Positions 53,410-63,617 of a stretch of DNA of 64,000 nucleotides are shown here, piece by piece (the first letter of the stretch is position 1; each line of letters opens with the position of its first letter). This DNA comes from an uncultured Saprospiraceae bacterium (GTDB lineage Bacteria > Bacteroidota > Bacteroidia > Chitinophagales > Saprospiraceae), in the NCBI GenBank assembly GCA_937959275.1, contig CALGLU010000022.1, positions 236,840-300,839 on the forward strand, read 5' to 3'. The notes below the pieces were generated by a model. That model worked only from the letters and a program-made list of their open reading frames with translations, did no database searches and had not been told where the DNA came from. Made by a program: the position numbers and the translations under genes.

Positions 53410-53698
53410 AAAGGTGTAGTTAACTTTCTTTTAAGACTAAATGCTCTGGAACATAAATTTATTTAATTTTTGAATGTTCTTTTTTAGCGATGGCTTTTTC
53501 CAAATTTTCTCAAATAGCTTAGGCTATTCTCAAAAATATTAGAATCGTCCTCACTAAAAAACAATGTATTCAAGTTCTATGTTACAGAGTACTAAAGTCA
53601 AATATTTAAACAACTTTACTCAAAATAATCGTTCAGTCATATTCTTGGCATTCATCTAAAGCCAAAAGTTTCTATATTGCGAAAAATTTTAATGCCAT

Positions 53699-54097
53699 AT
53701 GAGAAAGTACCTTATTGTATCTATATTTTTTACAGCATATCTGTTCCTAAGCTTACAGGCTTGTACAAATGATGAATTGCCGGAACCTAGCGCGCCTTCC
53801 TGTAATACAACAACTACCGTCACCTATGAAGGAGAGATAAAAGCAATTATTGATAATAGTTGTGCTTATGCCGGATGCCATATTAGTGGTTTCTCTTCCG
53901 GTGACTTTACGACTTATGATGGAATTGAAGGTTTTACAACATCGGGGTCATTCATGGATCGCGTAATCACGCAACGGGAAGATCCGAATAGTGGGATGCC
54001 TCCAAATTATGCTGTTGATGATAGACCAAAAGATCTGACAGACGAGGAACTACTGCTTGTAGAATGCTGGATTGATGGTGGATATTTAGAAAACTAA
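53699..54097 (+). CDS. Small lipoprotein with haem-like CX4CH motif
   Basis: 132 residues. Lipoprotein signal ending SLQAC (Cys 22). VTYEGEIKAIIDNSCAYAGCHISGF has CAYAGCH, an unusual C-x4-C-H version of the c-type haem motif that I recall from short cytochrome-like domains in Bacteroidota and Planctomycetes. A downstream Met in DPNSGMPPNY could be the sixth ligand. EELLLVECWIDGGYLEN is the typical end of such domains. Probably an outer-membrane or periplasmic electron carrier, linked in order and strand to the DUF5777 and cytochrome genes that follow. Confidence 0.65.
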   Translation: MRKYLIVSIFFTAYLFLSLQACTNDELPEPSAPSCNTTTTVTYEGEIKAIIDNSCAYAGCHISGFSSGDFTTYDGIEGFTTSGSFMDRVITQREDPNSGMPPNYAVDDRPKDLTDEELLLVECWIDGGYLEN

Positions 54098-54127
54098 CTG
54101 AAAACAAAACATTAACTTCAATAACTT

Positions 54128-54991
54128 ATGAATAAAGTAATACTCTTTTGCTTGTTGCTTTTTATTGGCAACAACTTAACAGCTCAGGATAAAGTATTTG
54201 AAACATTTAAAGATACTCGTGTTATCAATACGCATTCCGTAGAGGTTTTGAAAAAACGAAATCTCGACTTTCGAATAGGACATCGCTTTGGGGACTTGCT
54301 AGGAGATAATGGTGGCTGGCCAACGTTCTATGGTTTGGAAACGGCACAGGACATTTTGTTTGGATTGGAATACGGAATCTCAGATCAACTGACCGTTGGC
54401 TTATCTCGTACTAAAGGAGGAGGGCCATTAAAGCAATTAATCAATGGAACTGTAAAGTATCGTATTCTCCAACAATCAACTGGCGAAAACGCGATGCCAA
54501 TTTCATTGACAGTTCTTGGTGTAGGTACCGTTTCTACAATGAAGAAAAGTGAAGATGAAACCTTGATTAATTTCTTTGAGAAATCTGTTCACCGTACAGT
54601 ATATGGTGGGCAACTTCTAATTGCACGAAAATTTTCGAACCGTTTTTCATTGCAGCTAGTACCCAGTTATATTCATCGAAATATAGTTCCATTTGGAGAT
54701 ACGAATGGTTTATTCTCTTTAGGAGTTGCTACCCGTATTCAGATGACTAAAGTTTTTGGGTTGATCATAGATGCGACACTTCCGATTTCGGGAACACGAC
54801 CAGAGGGTGTTGATTATTACGCACCTATTGGACTTGGTCTTGAGATCGATACTGGTGGCCACGTTTTTCAAATCAATTTCACCAATGCTACTGGAATTTC
54901 TGAAGCAGATTATATTCCATATACTACTGCTAACTGGGGTGATAATGAATTCCGTCTAGGCTTCACTATTTCTCGAATTTTTAACCTCTAG
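54128..54991 (+). CDS. DUF5777 outer-membrane beta-barrel protein
   Basis: 287 residues. Signal peptide MNKVILFCLLLFIGNNLTAQ. FKDTRVINTHSVEVLKKRNLDFRIGHRFGDLLGDNGGWPTFYGLETAQDILFGLEYGISDQLTVGLSRT is the characteristic DUF5777 start, followed by alternating amphipathic strands and a final strand NEFRLGFTISRIFNL with a terminal non-polar residue. Usually found beside c-type cytochromes and YceI-like proteins. 31 bases after the lipoprotein stop, so same operon. Confidence 0.85.
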   Translation: MNKVILFCLLLFIGNNLTAQDKVFETFKDTRVINTHSVEVLKKRNLDFRIGHRFGDLLGDNGGWPTFYGLETAQDILFGLEYGISDQLTVGLSRTKGGGPLKQLINGTVKYRILQQSTGENAMPISLTVLGVGTVSTMKKSEDETLINFFEKSVHRTVYGGQLLIARKFSNRFSLQLVPSYIHRNIVPFGDTNGLFSLGVATRIQMTKVFGLIIDATLPISGTRPEGVDYYAPIGLGLEIDTGGHVFQINFTNATGISEADYIPYTTANWGDNEFRLGFTISRIFNL

Positions 54992-55170
54992 TGGGATTGC
55001 TGGTTTGAGGGCTTCTCTTCTTACGGGGACATTAGTCGCGGGCTTAGAATAGTGAGCAAGCCTCTCGGAGCGAAACAGACTTTCCGTGAGGTATAAGCAA
55101 TCTAGGCTTTGACAACGAAGCGATCAGACAGTGAAAGTGGGAGCAAAATAGCGATCGATTAACAAGAAAA

Positions 55171-56202
55171 ATGAATCACATGAAAAAGTTATTAATATTC
55201 GGATTACTACCACTGATCATCTTTTTAGTAACAAGCGTACAAACCAAAAGTACACTGGAGATAAGTGAAAGTACTTCCGTTTGGGAATTGCTAAAAGCAT
55301 TGGGCGAACCAGCACCAAACCATGAGGTAAATACCAGCATGCGGGGTTACAGCGTCGCAATGGGGAAAGTGATTGTCGAAGATGGTGCAGGTTCTGTGAA
55401 TGGGAAAAAAGTACGTTTACAGAGTAAGCATTTCGTTTGTACTTCTTGTCATAACATCACAAAAGAGGATTCGGATCTAGTCAAAGTTGATCCGCAGTCG
55501 CGTCTTGATTATTGCGCAGAAAATGGCATTCCGTATTTGCAAGGAACGACACTTTATGGAGCCGTCAACCGTAGCTCTTTTTATAACGGAGATTACGAAA
55601 AAAAGTATGGAGATTTGGTAAAACCTGCTCGTAATAATTTACGCGAGGCCATTCAGCTTTGTGCGGTGGAGTGCTCGCAAGGGCGTCGTTTAAGTACTGT
55701 TGAGATGGAATCAGTATTGGCTTACCTTTGGACCCTAGATCTTAAGTTAGGGGACTTAAATTTGAACGATAATGAGTTTAAACAAATACAAGCACATCTC
55801 AAGGATAATTCAAAAGACCATAAAGACGCAATTGTCTTACTGAAAAGTAAATACCGCCAAGATTCACCGGCTACTTTTGTAGCACCACCTACTGATCGAA
55901 AAAAAGGTAATGGACTAACAGGAGACCCTGCAAATGGTAAAAAATTTTACGAGACAAGTTGTTTGCATTGTCATGAAAATGAGCGCTATTCTTTCTTTAA
56001 TTTGGATGATAGCCAACAAAGTTTTTGTTATTTGAAAGGCCATTTTGGGAAATACTCTCATGCTTCCGTTTATCAGGTAGCTCGCTGGGGGACGCCTCCT
56101 CATCCAGGTAAGCGTGCTTATATGCCGCAGTATACTGCTGAGAAAATGTCTGAGCAGCAGTTGGCTGATTTGCGTGCTTATATTGAATCTCGTGCAGATT
56201 GA
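55171..56202 (+). CDS. Secreted di-haem c-type cytochrome
   Basis: 343 residues, MKK start at 55180 or ATG 55171. Signal segment LLIFGLLPLIIFLVTSVQT. Two CxxCH motifs, CTSCHN (~residue 91) in a first domain and CLHCHEN (~residue 269) in a second. The first domain carries RLDYCAENGIPYLQGTTLYGAVNRSSFYNGDY and IQLCAVECSQGRRLS, a layout resembling SoxA-like cytochromes with a Cys near the haem. The second has GDPANGKKFYETSCLHCHE and AYMPQYTAEKMSEQQLADLRAYIES, a classical cytochrome c end with Met as ligand. Periplasmic electron transfer. 179 bases after the barrel gene; that gap has an imperfect hairpin (CCTCTCGGA / TTCCGTGAGG) but no recognised riboswitch. Confidence 0.85.
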   Translation: MNHMKKLLIFGLLPLIIFLVTSVQTKSTLEISESTSVWELLKALGEPAPNHEVNTSMRGYSVAMGKVIVEDGAGSVNGKKVRLQSKHFVCTSCHNITKEDSDLVKVDPQSRLDYCAENGIPYLQGTTLYGAVNRSSFYNGDYEKKYGDLVKPARNNLREAIQLCAVECSQGRRLSTVEMESVLAYLWTLDLKLGDLNLNDNEFKQIQAHLKDNSKDHKDAIVLLKSKYRQDSPATFVAPPTDRKKGNGLTGDPANGKKFYETSCLHCHENERYSFFNLDDSQQSFCYLKGHFGKYSHASVYQVARWGTPPHPGKRAYMPQYTAEKMSEQQLADLRAYIESRAD

Positions 56203-56212
56203 CTTGTCTGTG

Positions 56213-56522
56213 GACGGGATGGGAATCTATCTGGCGCGCAGCTAGACAGGCACAGATTGAACTGATGGGACAGATCAAAACGGATTTTTTTCGCGAACGT
56301 AAAAATCGCTAAGTCTGTCCGGGGTCCAGAGGGGCGTGAAAAAACGAAATTTTCGTGATTGTTGAGCTGAGAAATTAAAATCGAGCACTGAATTTCGACT
56401 ACGCTCAGCCGGCGTACCTCTACTAATCGGTACTATTAAGGGTGTATTTTTGGAGCGCGTCACACGAAAAAAATCCGTCCCCTATTCCGTTCAATCCGTC
56501 AAATCCGTATCCCATCCTTCTT
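56213..56522. repeat. Imperfect inverted repeat of ~60-80 bp flanking a 160-bp core, with inserted micro-element
   Basis: The left arm (GGGATGGGA...AGATTGAACTGATGGG...AACGGATTTTTTTCG, 56217-56293) pairs imperfectly with the right arm (CGAAAAAAATCCGTCCCC, TTCCGTTCAATCCGTC and ATCCCATCC, 56465-56518). The left arm contains an extra 23-nt unit TATCTGGCGCGCAGCTAGACAGG (56228-56250) with no partner in the right arm. No reading frame of substance. The whole 56203-56531 gap is this structure. Confidence 0.65.
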
Positions 56523-56531
56523 AAACGAGTC

Positions 56532-57137
56532 TTAGTCCAAGTCCCAACCCCATCGCTCCCAATCTGCCTCATAATCCACATCCGAAAGTTCCGGAAGCAA
56601 ATGATAAGTAGCATCCAACTTTTTTATAGCGCTTATCGTATCTGGTAAAACAGACTCCGTACTCCACTCAATATTTTCAAAAACAGAAGGCGAAAATTGA
56701 CGCATACCCAGTAGATAATAACCACCATCCTGCGCAGGACCAATCACAAAGTTATGATGCTGTAATTGCTCAAAAGCTTCTGTCAAAATTTTCTTTGAAA
56801 GGGTAGGGCAATCGCTACCAACAATAATAACACGCTCAAAGTTTTTGAACGCTTTTTCAAAAGCGTAAGCGATCCGGTCACCTAAATTACCTTCAGGTTG
56901 TAAGTACTTGTGGAACTCCGAGGCTGGCCAGTCATCTTCAAAATTGATATAGGAACTGTAGTAAAGCAAGCGCTCCATAGGAATGGATAATACAGTTTTG
57001 CGCGTATGCCCAAGTAATGCTTTGTAAATCTGTAGCGCTTTATCATCTCCCAAAGTACTAGCCAGTCGAGTTTTTACTTTTCCCTTCTCAGCATTCTTTA
57101 TGAAAATGATGATTGCAGCAGACTTAAATTTTGGCAT
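56532..57137 (-). CDS. TIGR04282-type (DUF2064) glycosyltransferase-like protein
   Basis: 201 residues. IIIFIKNAEKGKVKTRLASTLGDDKALQIYKALLGHTRKTV is the standard beginning (PxPGxVKTRLxPxxG), and VIIVGSDCPTLSKKILTEAFEQLQHHNFVIGPAQDGGYYLLGM contains the SDxPxL...GPxxDGGYxLLG motifs of this family, described in arsenosugar biosynthesis clusters. No arsenic genes are nearby, so its substrate here is open. Starts 10 bases after the adaptor stop and probably shares its transcript. Confidence 0.9.
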   Translation of the reverse strand: MPKFKSAAIIIFIKNAEKGKVKTRLASTLGDDKALQIYKALLGHTRKTVLSIPMERLLYYSSYINFEDDWPASEFHKYLQPEGNLGDRIAYAFEKAFKNFERVIIVGSDCPTLSKKILTEAFEQLQHHNFVIGPAQDGGYYLLGMRQFSPSVFENIEWSTESVLPDTISAIKKLDATYHLLPELSDVDYEADWERWGWDLD

Positions 57138-57147
57138 AATAACTCTA

Positions 57148-58596
57148 TTAGTTACTTTTTTTCTTGTTCTTCTTTTTTTTGTCCTCCTTGATATTGATGG
57201 ACTTCCCGTCTTTCAGTTTTTTGGAAACGGCTGAGAAGGGACCGCTAATCACTTCAGCACCCAAGCTTATTTCACTAAGCACCTCGATGTAATCATCATC
57301 TTGAATACCCGTTTTGACTTCTACCATCTGAGCTTCACCAGCTTCTGATAAAAAGAGTACTTCAAGCACCTCGTCATCATCATCATCACTAGAGTCATCG
57401 CTTTCCTCATTCTCTCCTGATTCCTCATTTCCTTCGTCGTCTTCGTCTTTGTCTTTTTTATCGCGAGTAGTTACCGCTTGAATTGGAACGCAGACTACAT
57501 CTTCACGAACATCAGTAGTAATGTCAATAGATGCTGACATACCAGGGCGGAAAGGATGCGGTCTATTTGGCTTAAGCAAATCCGAATAGGAAGCAGGATC
57601 GATTCGAGCCTTTACTACAAAGTTGGTCACTTGGTCGGTTGTCAAGCTAGCAGAACCAGCACCAGAAGCAGAGTTCGCAATTTCCGTAACAATGCCTTTG
57701 AATTTTTTGTCAAGATAAGCATCAACTTCTATCGAAACTTCGTCACCTAAAGAAACGCGGAGTACATCTGTTTCACTTACATCCACTTCAATTTCCATGG
57801 AGCTCATATTGGCGATACGCATGATTTCTGTACCTGTCATTTGTATGGTACCCACCACACGTTCTCCTTGTTCGATGTTGAGCATAGAAATGATTCCGTC
57901 GGTCGGTGCGTAGATGGTTGTCCTGCGCAGATTTGTTTTCATTTCTCTCAAAGAAGCCTGTTGACTTTTTACAGTAAATTCAGAAGCCGTTTTACTTTGC
58001 TTGGAAGCTTCTAGACTTGCTTCAGCAGATTTTACATTTGCTTTTGCAGAACGCAAATTAGCTTCTAGTGCTTGCAAAGTAGCGAGTGAAGCTTGAATAT
58101 CAGCATCCGATATAATTTCTGATTTGAAGAGATCTTCGTTTCGTTTGTGTATCGCACTAGTGTTTATAATTTGCGATTGGGTACGTTCTACCTCTGCTTG
58201 AGCTACGATGAGTTGTGCCTCACTACGTGAGATACCTGCTGAAAGATTGGCGACATTAGCTTTTGCATTGTTGACACCAGCTTCACCACGTTCTACTGCC
58301 GACTGATAAGCATCCGCATCAACGCGACAAAGTAGTTGTCCCATCTTTACAGAATCTCCTTCTGCAACATAAAGTTCAACCACCTCTCCTGATACATCAG
58401 AACTAATCTTCACTTCCTTCTCAGGAGAAATTTTCCCACTAGCAGAAACGGTTTCTTTGATGGTCCGTTTTTTTACTTTCTCCACCTCTACCTCAATACC
58501 CTTTGGTTTACTTTGTCCTTTCCAAACTGCCGCTCCAATCAGAATTGCCACTAGAATAAGTGCACCGTAAAGAAGATTGTTATTACGTTTTGCCAT
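57148..58596 (-). CDS. Efflux periplasmic adaptor (membrane-fusion protein, HlyD/MacA family)
   Basis: 482 residues. N-terminal anchor LLYGALILVAILIGAAVW, lipoyl half (EVEVEKVKKRTIKETVSASGKISPEKEVKISSDVSGEVVELYVAEGDSVKMGQLLC), a long hairpin coiled coil (~100-225), the second lipoyl half (TTIYAPTDGIISMLNIEQGERVVG) and a beta-barrel domain. A strongly acidic insert at ~400-430 (DKDEDDEGNEESGENEESDD and more) separates barrel and membrane-proximal domains. Couples an inner-membrane pump to TolC. The pump gene expected after it (ABC or RND) is absent; a DUF2064 gene follows. Confidence 0.9.
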   Translation of the reverse strand: MAKRNNNLLYGALILVAILIGAAVWKGQSKPKGIEVEVEKVKKRTIKETVSASGKISPEKEVKISSDVSGEVVELYVAEGDSVKMGQLLCRVDADAYQSAVERGEAGVNNAKANVANLSAGISRSEAQLIVAQAEVERTQSQIINTSAIHKRNEDLFKSEIISDADIQASLATLQALEANLRSAKANVKSAEASLEASKQSKTASEFTVKSQQASLREMKTNLRRTTIYAPTDGIISMLNIEQGERVVGTIQMTGTEIMRIANMSSMEIEVDVSETDVLRVSLGDEVSIEVDAYLDKKFKGIVTEIANSASGAGSASLTTDQVTNFVVKARIDPASYSDLLKPNRPHPFRPGMSASIDITTDVREDVVCVPIQAVTTRDKKDKDEDDEGNEESGENEESDDSSDDDDDEVLEVLFLSEAGEAQMVEVKTGIQDDDYIEVLSEISLGAEVISGPFSAVSKKLKDGKSINIKEDKKKKNKKKSN

Positions 58597-58687
58597 TTTC
58601 GTTTAAAGTTTTGTTTACTAATGAGTGATAAACACGAAACCAAAATAAGTTTATTTTTCCGATATACTTTACCTTAGCAGGAAACTT

Positions 58688-58776
58688 CCCACGTTGTCAC
58701 CCTGAGCGAAGTCGAAGGGTCCCACGTTGTCACCCTGAGCGAACCTGTCAACTTGGGCCAGCTAGAGTCGAAGGGG
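58688..58776. repeat. Two tandem GTTGTCACCCTGAGCGA repeats, the second interrupted by a micro-element
   Basis: Unit 1, 58688-58720, reads CCCACGTTGTCACCCTGAGC and continues GAAGTCGAAGGGT. Unit 2 starts at 58721 with the same 22 bases to 58742, then has 23 extra bases (ACCTGTCAACTTGGGCCAG plus CTAG, 58743-58765), then continues AGTCGAAGGGG from 58766. Removing the 23 bases restores unit 1 almost exactly. Lies between the TolC and adaptor genes. Confidence 0.85.
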
Positions 58777-58786
58777 CCCACTTTTT

Positions 58787-60223
58787 CTATTTCAAGCTAA
58801 GCTTCTCTCCTTCATAAAAATCCACCACCTTCACGGTATAAAGGAAGTTGTACTTCGCAATAATCAACTCAACCAGAGCCTGATCCAATGTGTTTTTAGA
58901 AGTAGTATATTCAAAAGTATTGATGGCTCCTAACTGATATCTTTTCTCTGTATTTTTATACGCTTCCTGCAATGCCTTTACTGTTTTGTCCGCTGCTTCA
59001 AATTGCTTCTTAGCTGCTTTAGCATTGGCGATAGCTTGTTGGATATCTGCCTTTAATCGTTGCTCGTTTTGAGCGTTGGTTATTTTTTGATTTAGAATAC
59101 CGATTTGTGCCCGCTCGATGGCGATGTTGGTACGGTCGGCATTGTAGATGGGGACTTGAAGTGATAATCCTATTCCTTGTCCGAAGTTGTCAGATATTTG
59201 ACCGAAGTATTTTCGCTTGTCGAATGACACATCAGTTTCAGGTACTGCAAAAGTGGCCATAATGCCATCAATAAAAACCATACTAGCTGGAGGAACCCTA
59301 GTTTGACCGATAATTGGGTTAGCGAAGTCTAATGTCTTATCCGACCAAAACGAATTAATATTTGCATTAGCGCTAAGGACCGGAAGTCGTAAGGACTTAG
59401 CGATATCAATTCCTACTTCAGAACTTTTTAAGCGCATTTCGCCAGCACGAATCATCGGTTGATTATTGTAAGCCTTGTTGTAGATGTCTTTAAGTACGAA
59501 GGACTCTGGTTCAGCCCTTGGAGTTGTAACGGTAGGTTGCTCCACCTCCAATTCAAAGTCTGGTTCCAATTGCAGTAATTGCTTTAATGTCAGGTAGTTT
59601 AGTTCTAAGCCGTTTTCCTGAGTTACGATAGCTTGCTCATCTCTAGCAATATTTGCTAAGATTTCTAAACGATCCGCTCTTGGAAGTGTACCAGCTTGTA
59701 TGAGTTTATCTGTTTGTTCTAATTGGGCTTGAGTTTGGTCTAATCGCTTTTGGGCATTAGCCAACTGCTCGTAAGAAAATAGAATCTGCAAATAAGAAGC
59801 AGCTACCTGAAGTGCTATATCTGTTTGCATTTGTTTCTGGTCAGCTCTACTGGCTGCAGCGTCAAATTGGCTTTGCTTAATCCCGTTCTTAATTCGATTG
59901 CCATTATATAAGGTCACCCCTGCGGAAATTCCAAGTGAGTTGGAAGCACGGGTCTCATTACTAAAGCTATTGGTTACCGGGTTAATGGTTCGACCAAAGT
60001 CAAGATCTCCATTGACGAAGCCATTGACCGTAGGTAATCGGGCATTCTTACTTTCCTGTTCGCTTAATTCAGCTTGGAGCACGCCATAGCCTGCTTGCTG
60101 GATAGAAAGGTTGTTTTCTTGTGCATATTGAACACACTTTTCTAGTGTCCAAGTCTCTTGTGCAGAAACGGATCCCGCTACAAATAAAAGAGATAATGCG
60201 ATGCATGTAAGTCGTTGAATCAT
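58787..60223 (-). CDS. TolC family outer-membrane efflux protein
   Basis: 478 residues. Signal peptide (IALSLLFVAGSVSAQ), then the repeating TolC halves: WTLEKCVQYAQENNLSIQQAGY, LGISAGVTLYNGNRIKNGIKQSQFD, long helices, and the second half YNKAYNNQPMIRAGEMRLKSSEVGIDIAKSLRLPVLSANANIN, GIGLSLQVPIYNADRTNIAIERAQI and INTFEYTTSKNTLDQALVELIIAKYNFLYTVKVVDFY. Forms a trimeric outer-membrane channel for small molecules or proteins. First gene of the efflux transcript; the adaptor lies 190 bases further on. Confidence 0.93.
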   Translation of the reverse strand: MIQRLTCIALSLLFVAGSVSAQETWTLEKCVQYAQENNLSIQQAGYGVLQAELSEQESKNARLPTVNGFVNGDLDFGRTINPVTNSFSNETRASNSLGISAGVTLYNGNRIKNGIKQSQFDAAASRADQKQMQTDIALQVAASYLQILFSYEQLANAQKRLDQTQAQLEQTDKLIQAGTLPRADRLEILANIARDEQAIVTQENGLELNYLTLKQLLQLEPDFELEVEQPTVTTPRAEPESFVLKDIYNKAYNNQPMIRAGEMRLKSSEVGIDIAKSLRLPVLSANANINSFWSDKTLDFANPIIGQTRVPPASMVFIDGIMATFAVPETDVSFDKRKYFGQISDNFGQGIGLSLQVPIYNADRTNIAIERAQIGILNQKITNAQNEQRLKADIQQAIANAKAAKKQFEAADKTVKALQEAYKNTEKRYQLGAINTFEYTTSKNTLDQALVELIIAKYNFLYTVKVVDFYEGEKLSLK

Positions 60224-60466
60224 GAGCTTTATTTTAATCTTTTTACAATAGTAGTAAAACTGAGTCTGTAAGAACTGAGAAATTATATTAAGAGCAGCTT
60301 AAATTGGATCAAAATTATCAAAAAAAGGATGGATGGCGCTATGTGTAAGTTGAAATTTAATTTTGTGGAAGAGATTGACGACGGATGGTATACCCTGAAA
60401 GAGGTATTGAGGGCGACTTTCGTTATAAATTATTAGTTTGTAAGACTTTTACATTTTAATCCATGT

Positions 60467-61855
60467 TTAATCCACAGAGTTAATTGTATAAGCAGAAATA
60501 AGCTGGTCATATCGGCCTCCAAAAGGGCTGTAATAAACCAAAATCGTGTAGTCGTTCTCAGTCTCGTACCAATTGCCTTCCAATTCTTCTAAATCAACGG
60601 ATTTATCCTCTCTATTGACTACAGCATATACGTAGTTATAAAATCCTTGTTTCAGAAATGGCTTAGCGACATAAGCACTCACCAGATCATTGTAAGTCAT
60701 CTTAAATTCTTCTTTGAGCTTCCAATCTGTCATGCCTCCATAGATGTAAACATCAGCTCCATGAAAAGGTGTACCTTCTTTCAATGTAAATAAAACAGCG
60801 CCATAGTCGCTACGCAAATTGTAATCTCGCTCTTCCAGTGATTCGATTATAAATTGTCCATTGATGTCATTGTCTGAAAGGTAGCCTTTATTAATTCTGG
60901 ATTCGTCAGGTATTAAGGTGACATCAAAGCCATCTCTGCTTTCGTAAATTTCGCTAACGGTTTGCGTTTTGTATTGGAAAGTACGTAAATCAGCAAAGCG
61001 AAATTCCTTGCCAGCTGGAAATGTAATCTTGTCCTGATAGTCATAAATGATTTGCTCCTGCTTTACAAAAAGCGGTGGTAGATCTTTGATGGCATTGTCC
61101 CAGCGTCCATTTTGCATGACGACTACTTTGATGGCAACCTGCGGATTTCGGATTTCAAAACCTTTATGATCAATTACAAAATCAAGCTCATGATGGGTTC
61201 TGCTTTTACTTACTTTACTAGGATATGAAAGATTCGGAATCACTCGAACCAATGGATCAACGACCACAAAGCGTCTGGTGATAGCTAGTTTTTTGTCATC
61301 AGTAATATCGTAAACTTTCAATAAGTAGTTACCAGATTTAGTCCATCGAACATCCTGATTTGGGATGCGGAGTTGGTAGTTGGTATAGTTGGTAAGGGTA
61401 TTAAATGAAAAATCATAATCCTCAATATTATCTTCACTAAAGCCATCGAGATAATCCATGTCAGAAATATTCTTGGATGGTTTCCAATCGTAGTCACAAT
61501 GTACAAAGGTGTAGATATAGTCTTTTACTTCTTCATCCAAATCATCAAAAATGAGTGAGAATTGCGCACCAGATTGCAAATCAATAATAGGATAACTCAG
61601 TACTGATCCATTCAGATGAAACTTCACTGATTTGATATTGTCCAGATAAATATGATCTTGGTAAACGAGTCCTTCGTCTTGCGCAATGCAAAAAGTAAAA
61701 GAGCAGAGTAGGAGGAGTATACTATTAACTCGAATCAAGCTTTGCTTAAAACGCTGATTGGGAATCAATAATCTGACTAACAAGTTTACTGAACGCTCAA
61801 AGTTTAGTAAACGTTTATTTATGAACTCCTGATTTGTAGTTGTAGTTTTTTCCAT
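60467..61855 (-). CDS. Type IX secretion system plug protein (DUF5103)
   Basis: 462 residues from ATG 61855, which gives a long 45-residue tail before the signal-like SILLLLCSFTFCIAQ. A TTG at 61738 (SLIRVNSILLLL context) is a possible alternative start. Core wording: HIYLDNIKSVKFHLNGSVLSYPIIDL, LIFDDLDEEVKDYIYTFVHCDYDWKPSKNISDMDYLDGFSED, SFNTLTNYTNYQLRIPN, GNYLLKVYDI and KQGFYNYVYAVVN. This is the DUF5103 family known as the Plug of the T9SS SprA translocon, which closes the channel on the periplasmic side when no PorV-cargo is bound. The window also holds T9SS cargo (37539-40100). Confidence 0.88.
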   Translation of the reverse strand: MEKTTTTNQEFINKRLLNFERSVNLLVRLLIPNQRFKQSLIRVNSILLLLCSFTFCIAQDEGLVYQDHIYLDNIKSVKFHLNGSVLSYPIIDLQSGAQFSLIFDDLDEEVKDYIYTFVHCDYDWKPSKNISDMDYLDGFSEDNIEDYDFSFNTLTNYTNYQLRIPNQDVRWTKSGNYLLKVYDITDDKKLAITRRFVVVDPLVRVIPNLSYPSKVSKSRTHHELDFVIDHKGFEIRNPQVAIKVVVMQNGRWDNAIKDLPPLFVKQEQIIYDYQDKITFPAGKEFRFADLRTFQYKTQTVSEIYESRDGFDVTLIPDESRINKGYLSDNDINGQFIIESLEERDYNLRSDYGAVLFTLKEGTPFHGADVYIYGGMTDWKLKEEFKMTYNDLVSAYVAKPFLKQGFYNYVYAVVNREDKSVDLEELEGNWYETENDYTILVYYSPFGGRYDQLISAYTINSVD

Positions 61856-61990
61856 GTCTTTTCGTCTGTATTTGCATCTGTTTTGATGCCAAGTGCCTTT
61901 TAGATAACGTTTTGGACACAGCTTAATTGTGAGATTACCGCGCTTGCGGAGCTTAAAGTTTTGTTATCGAATGACTTATGATTTTGAAAA

Positions 61991-62025
61991 GCCTCCTAAC
62001 TTTAATTTAAGTTAGAAGGCTTTTT
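61991..62025. terminator. Bidirectional terminator downstream of guaB
   Basis: GCCTCCTAACTT (61991-62002) pairs with AAGTTAGAAGGC (62009-62020) with one mismatch, and a run of five Ts follows on the plus strand with matching CTTTTC on the minus side. It lies 19 bases beyond the guaB stop. Confidence 0.85.
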
Positions 62026-62043
62026 CAACATGTTCTTTTAGTT

Positions 62044-63573
<1,530 letters not shown>

Positions 63574-63617
63574 TTACTTATTTTTATTTTTTCGCTTTGT
63601 TTAGTAAAATAATTTTT

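Noticed and set aside
54992..55170. Riboswitch in the gap before the di-haem cytochrome
   Set aside because: Only one imperfect hairpin is seen; the conserved boxes of cobalamin, TPP, SAM or other riboswitches are absent.
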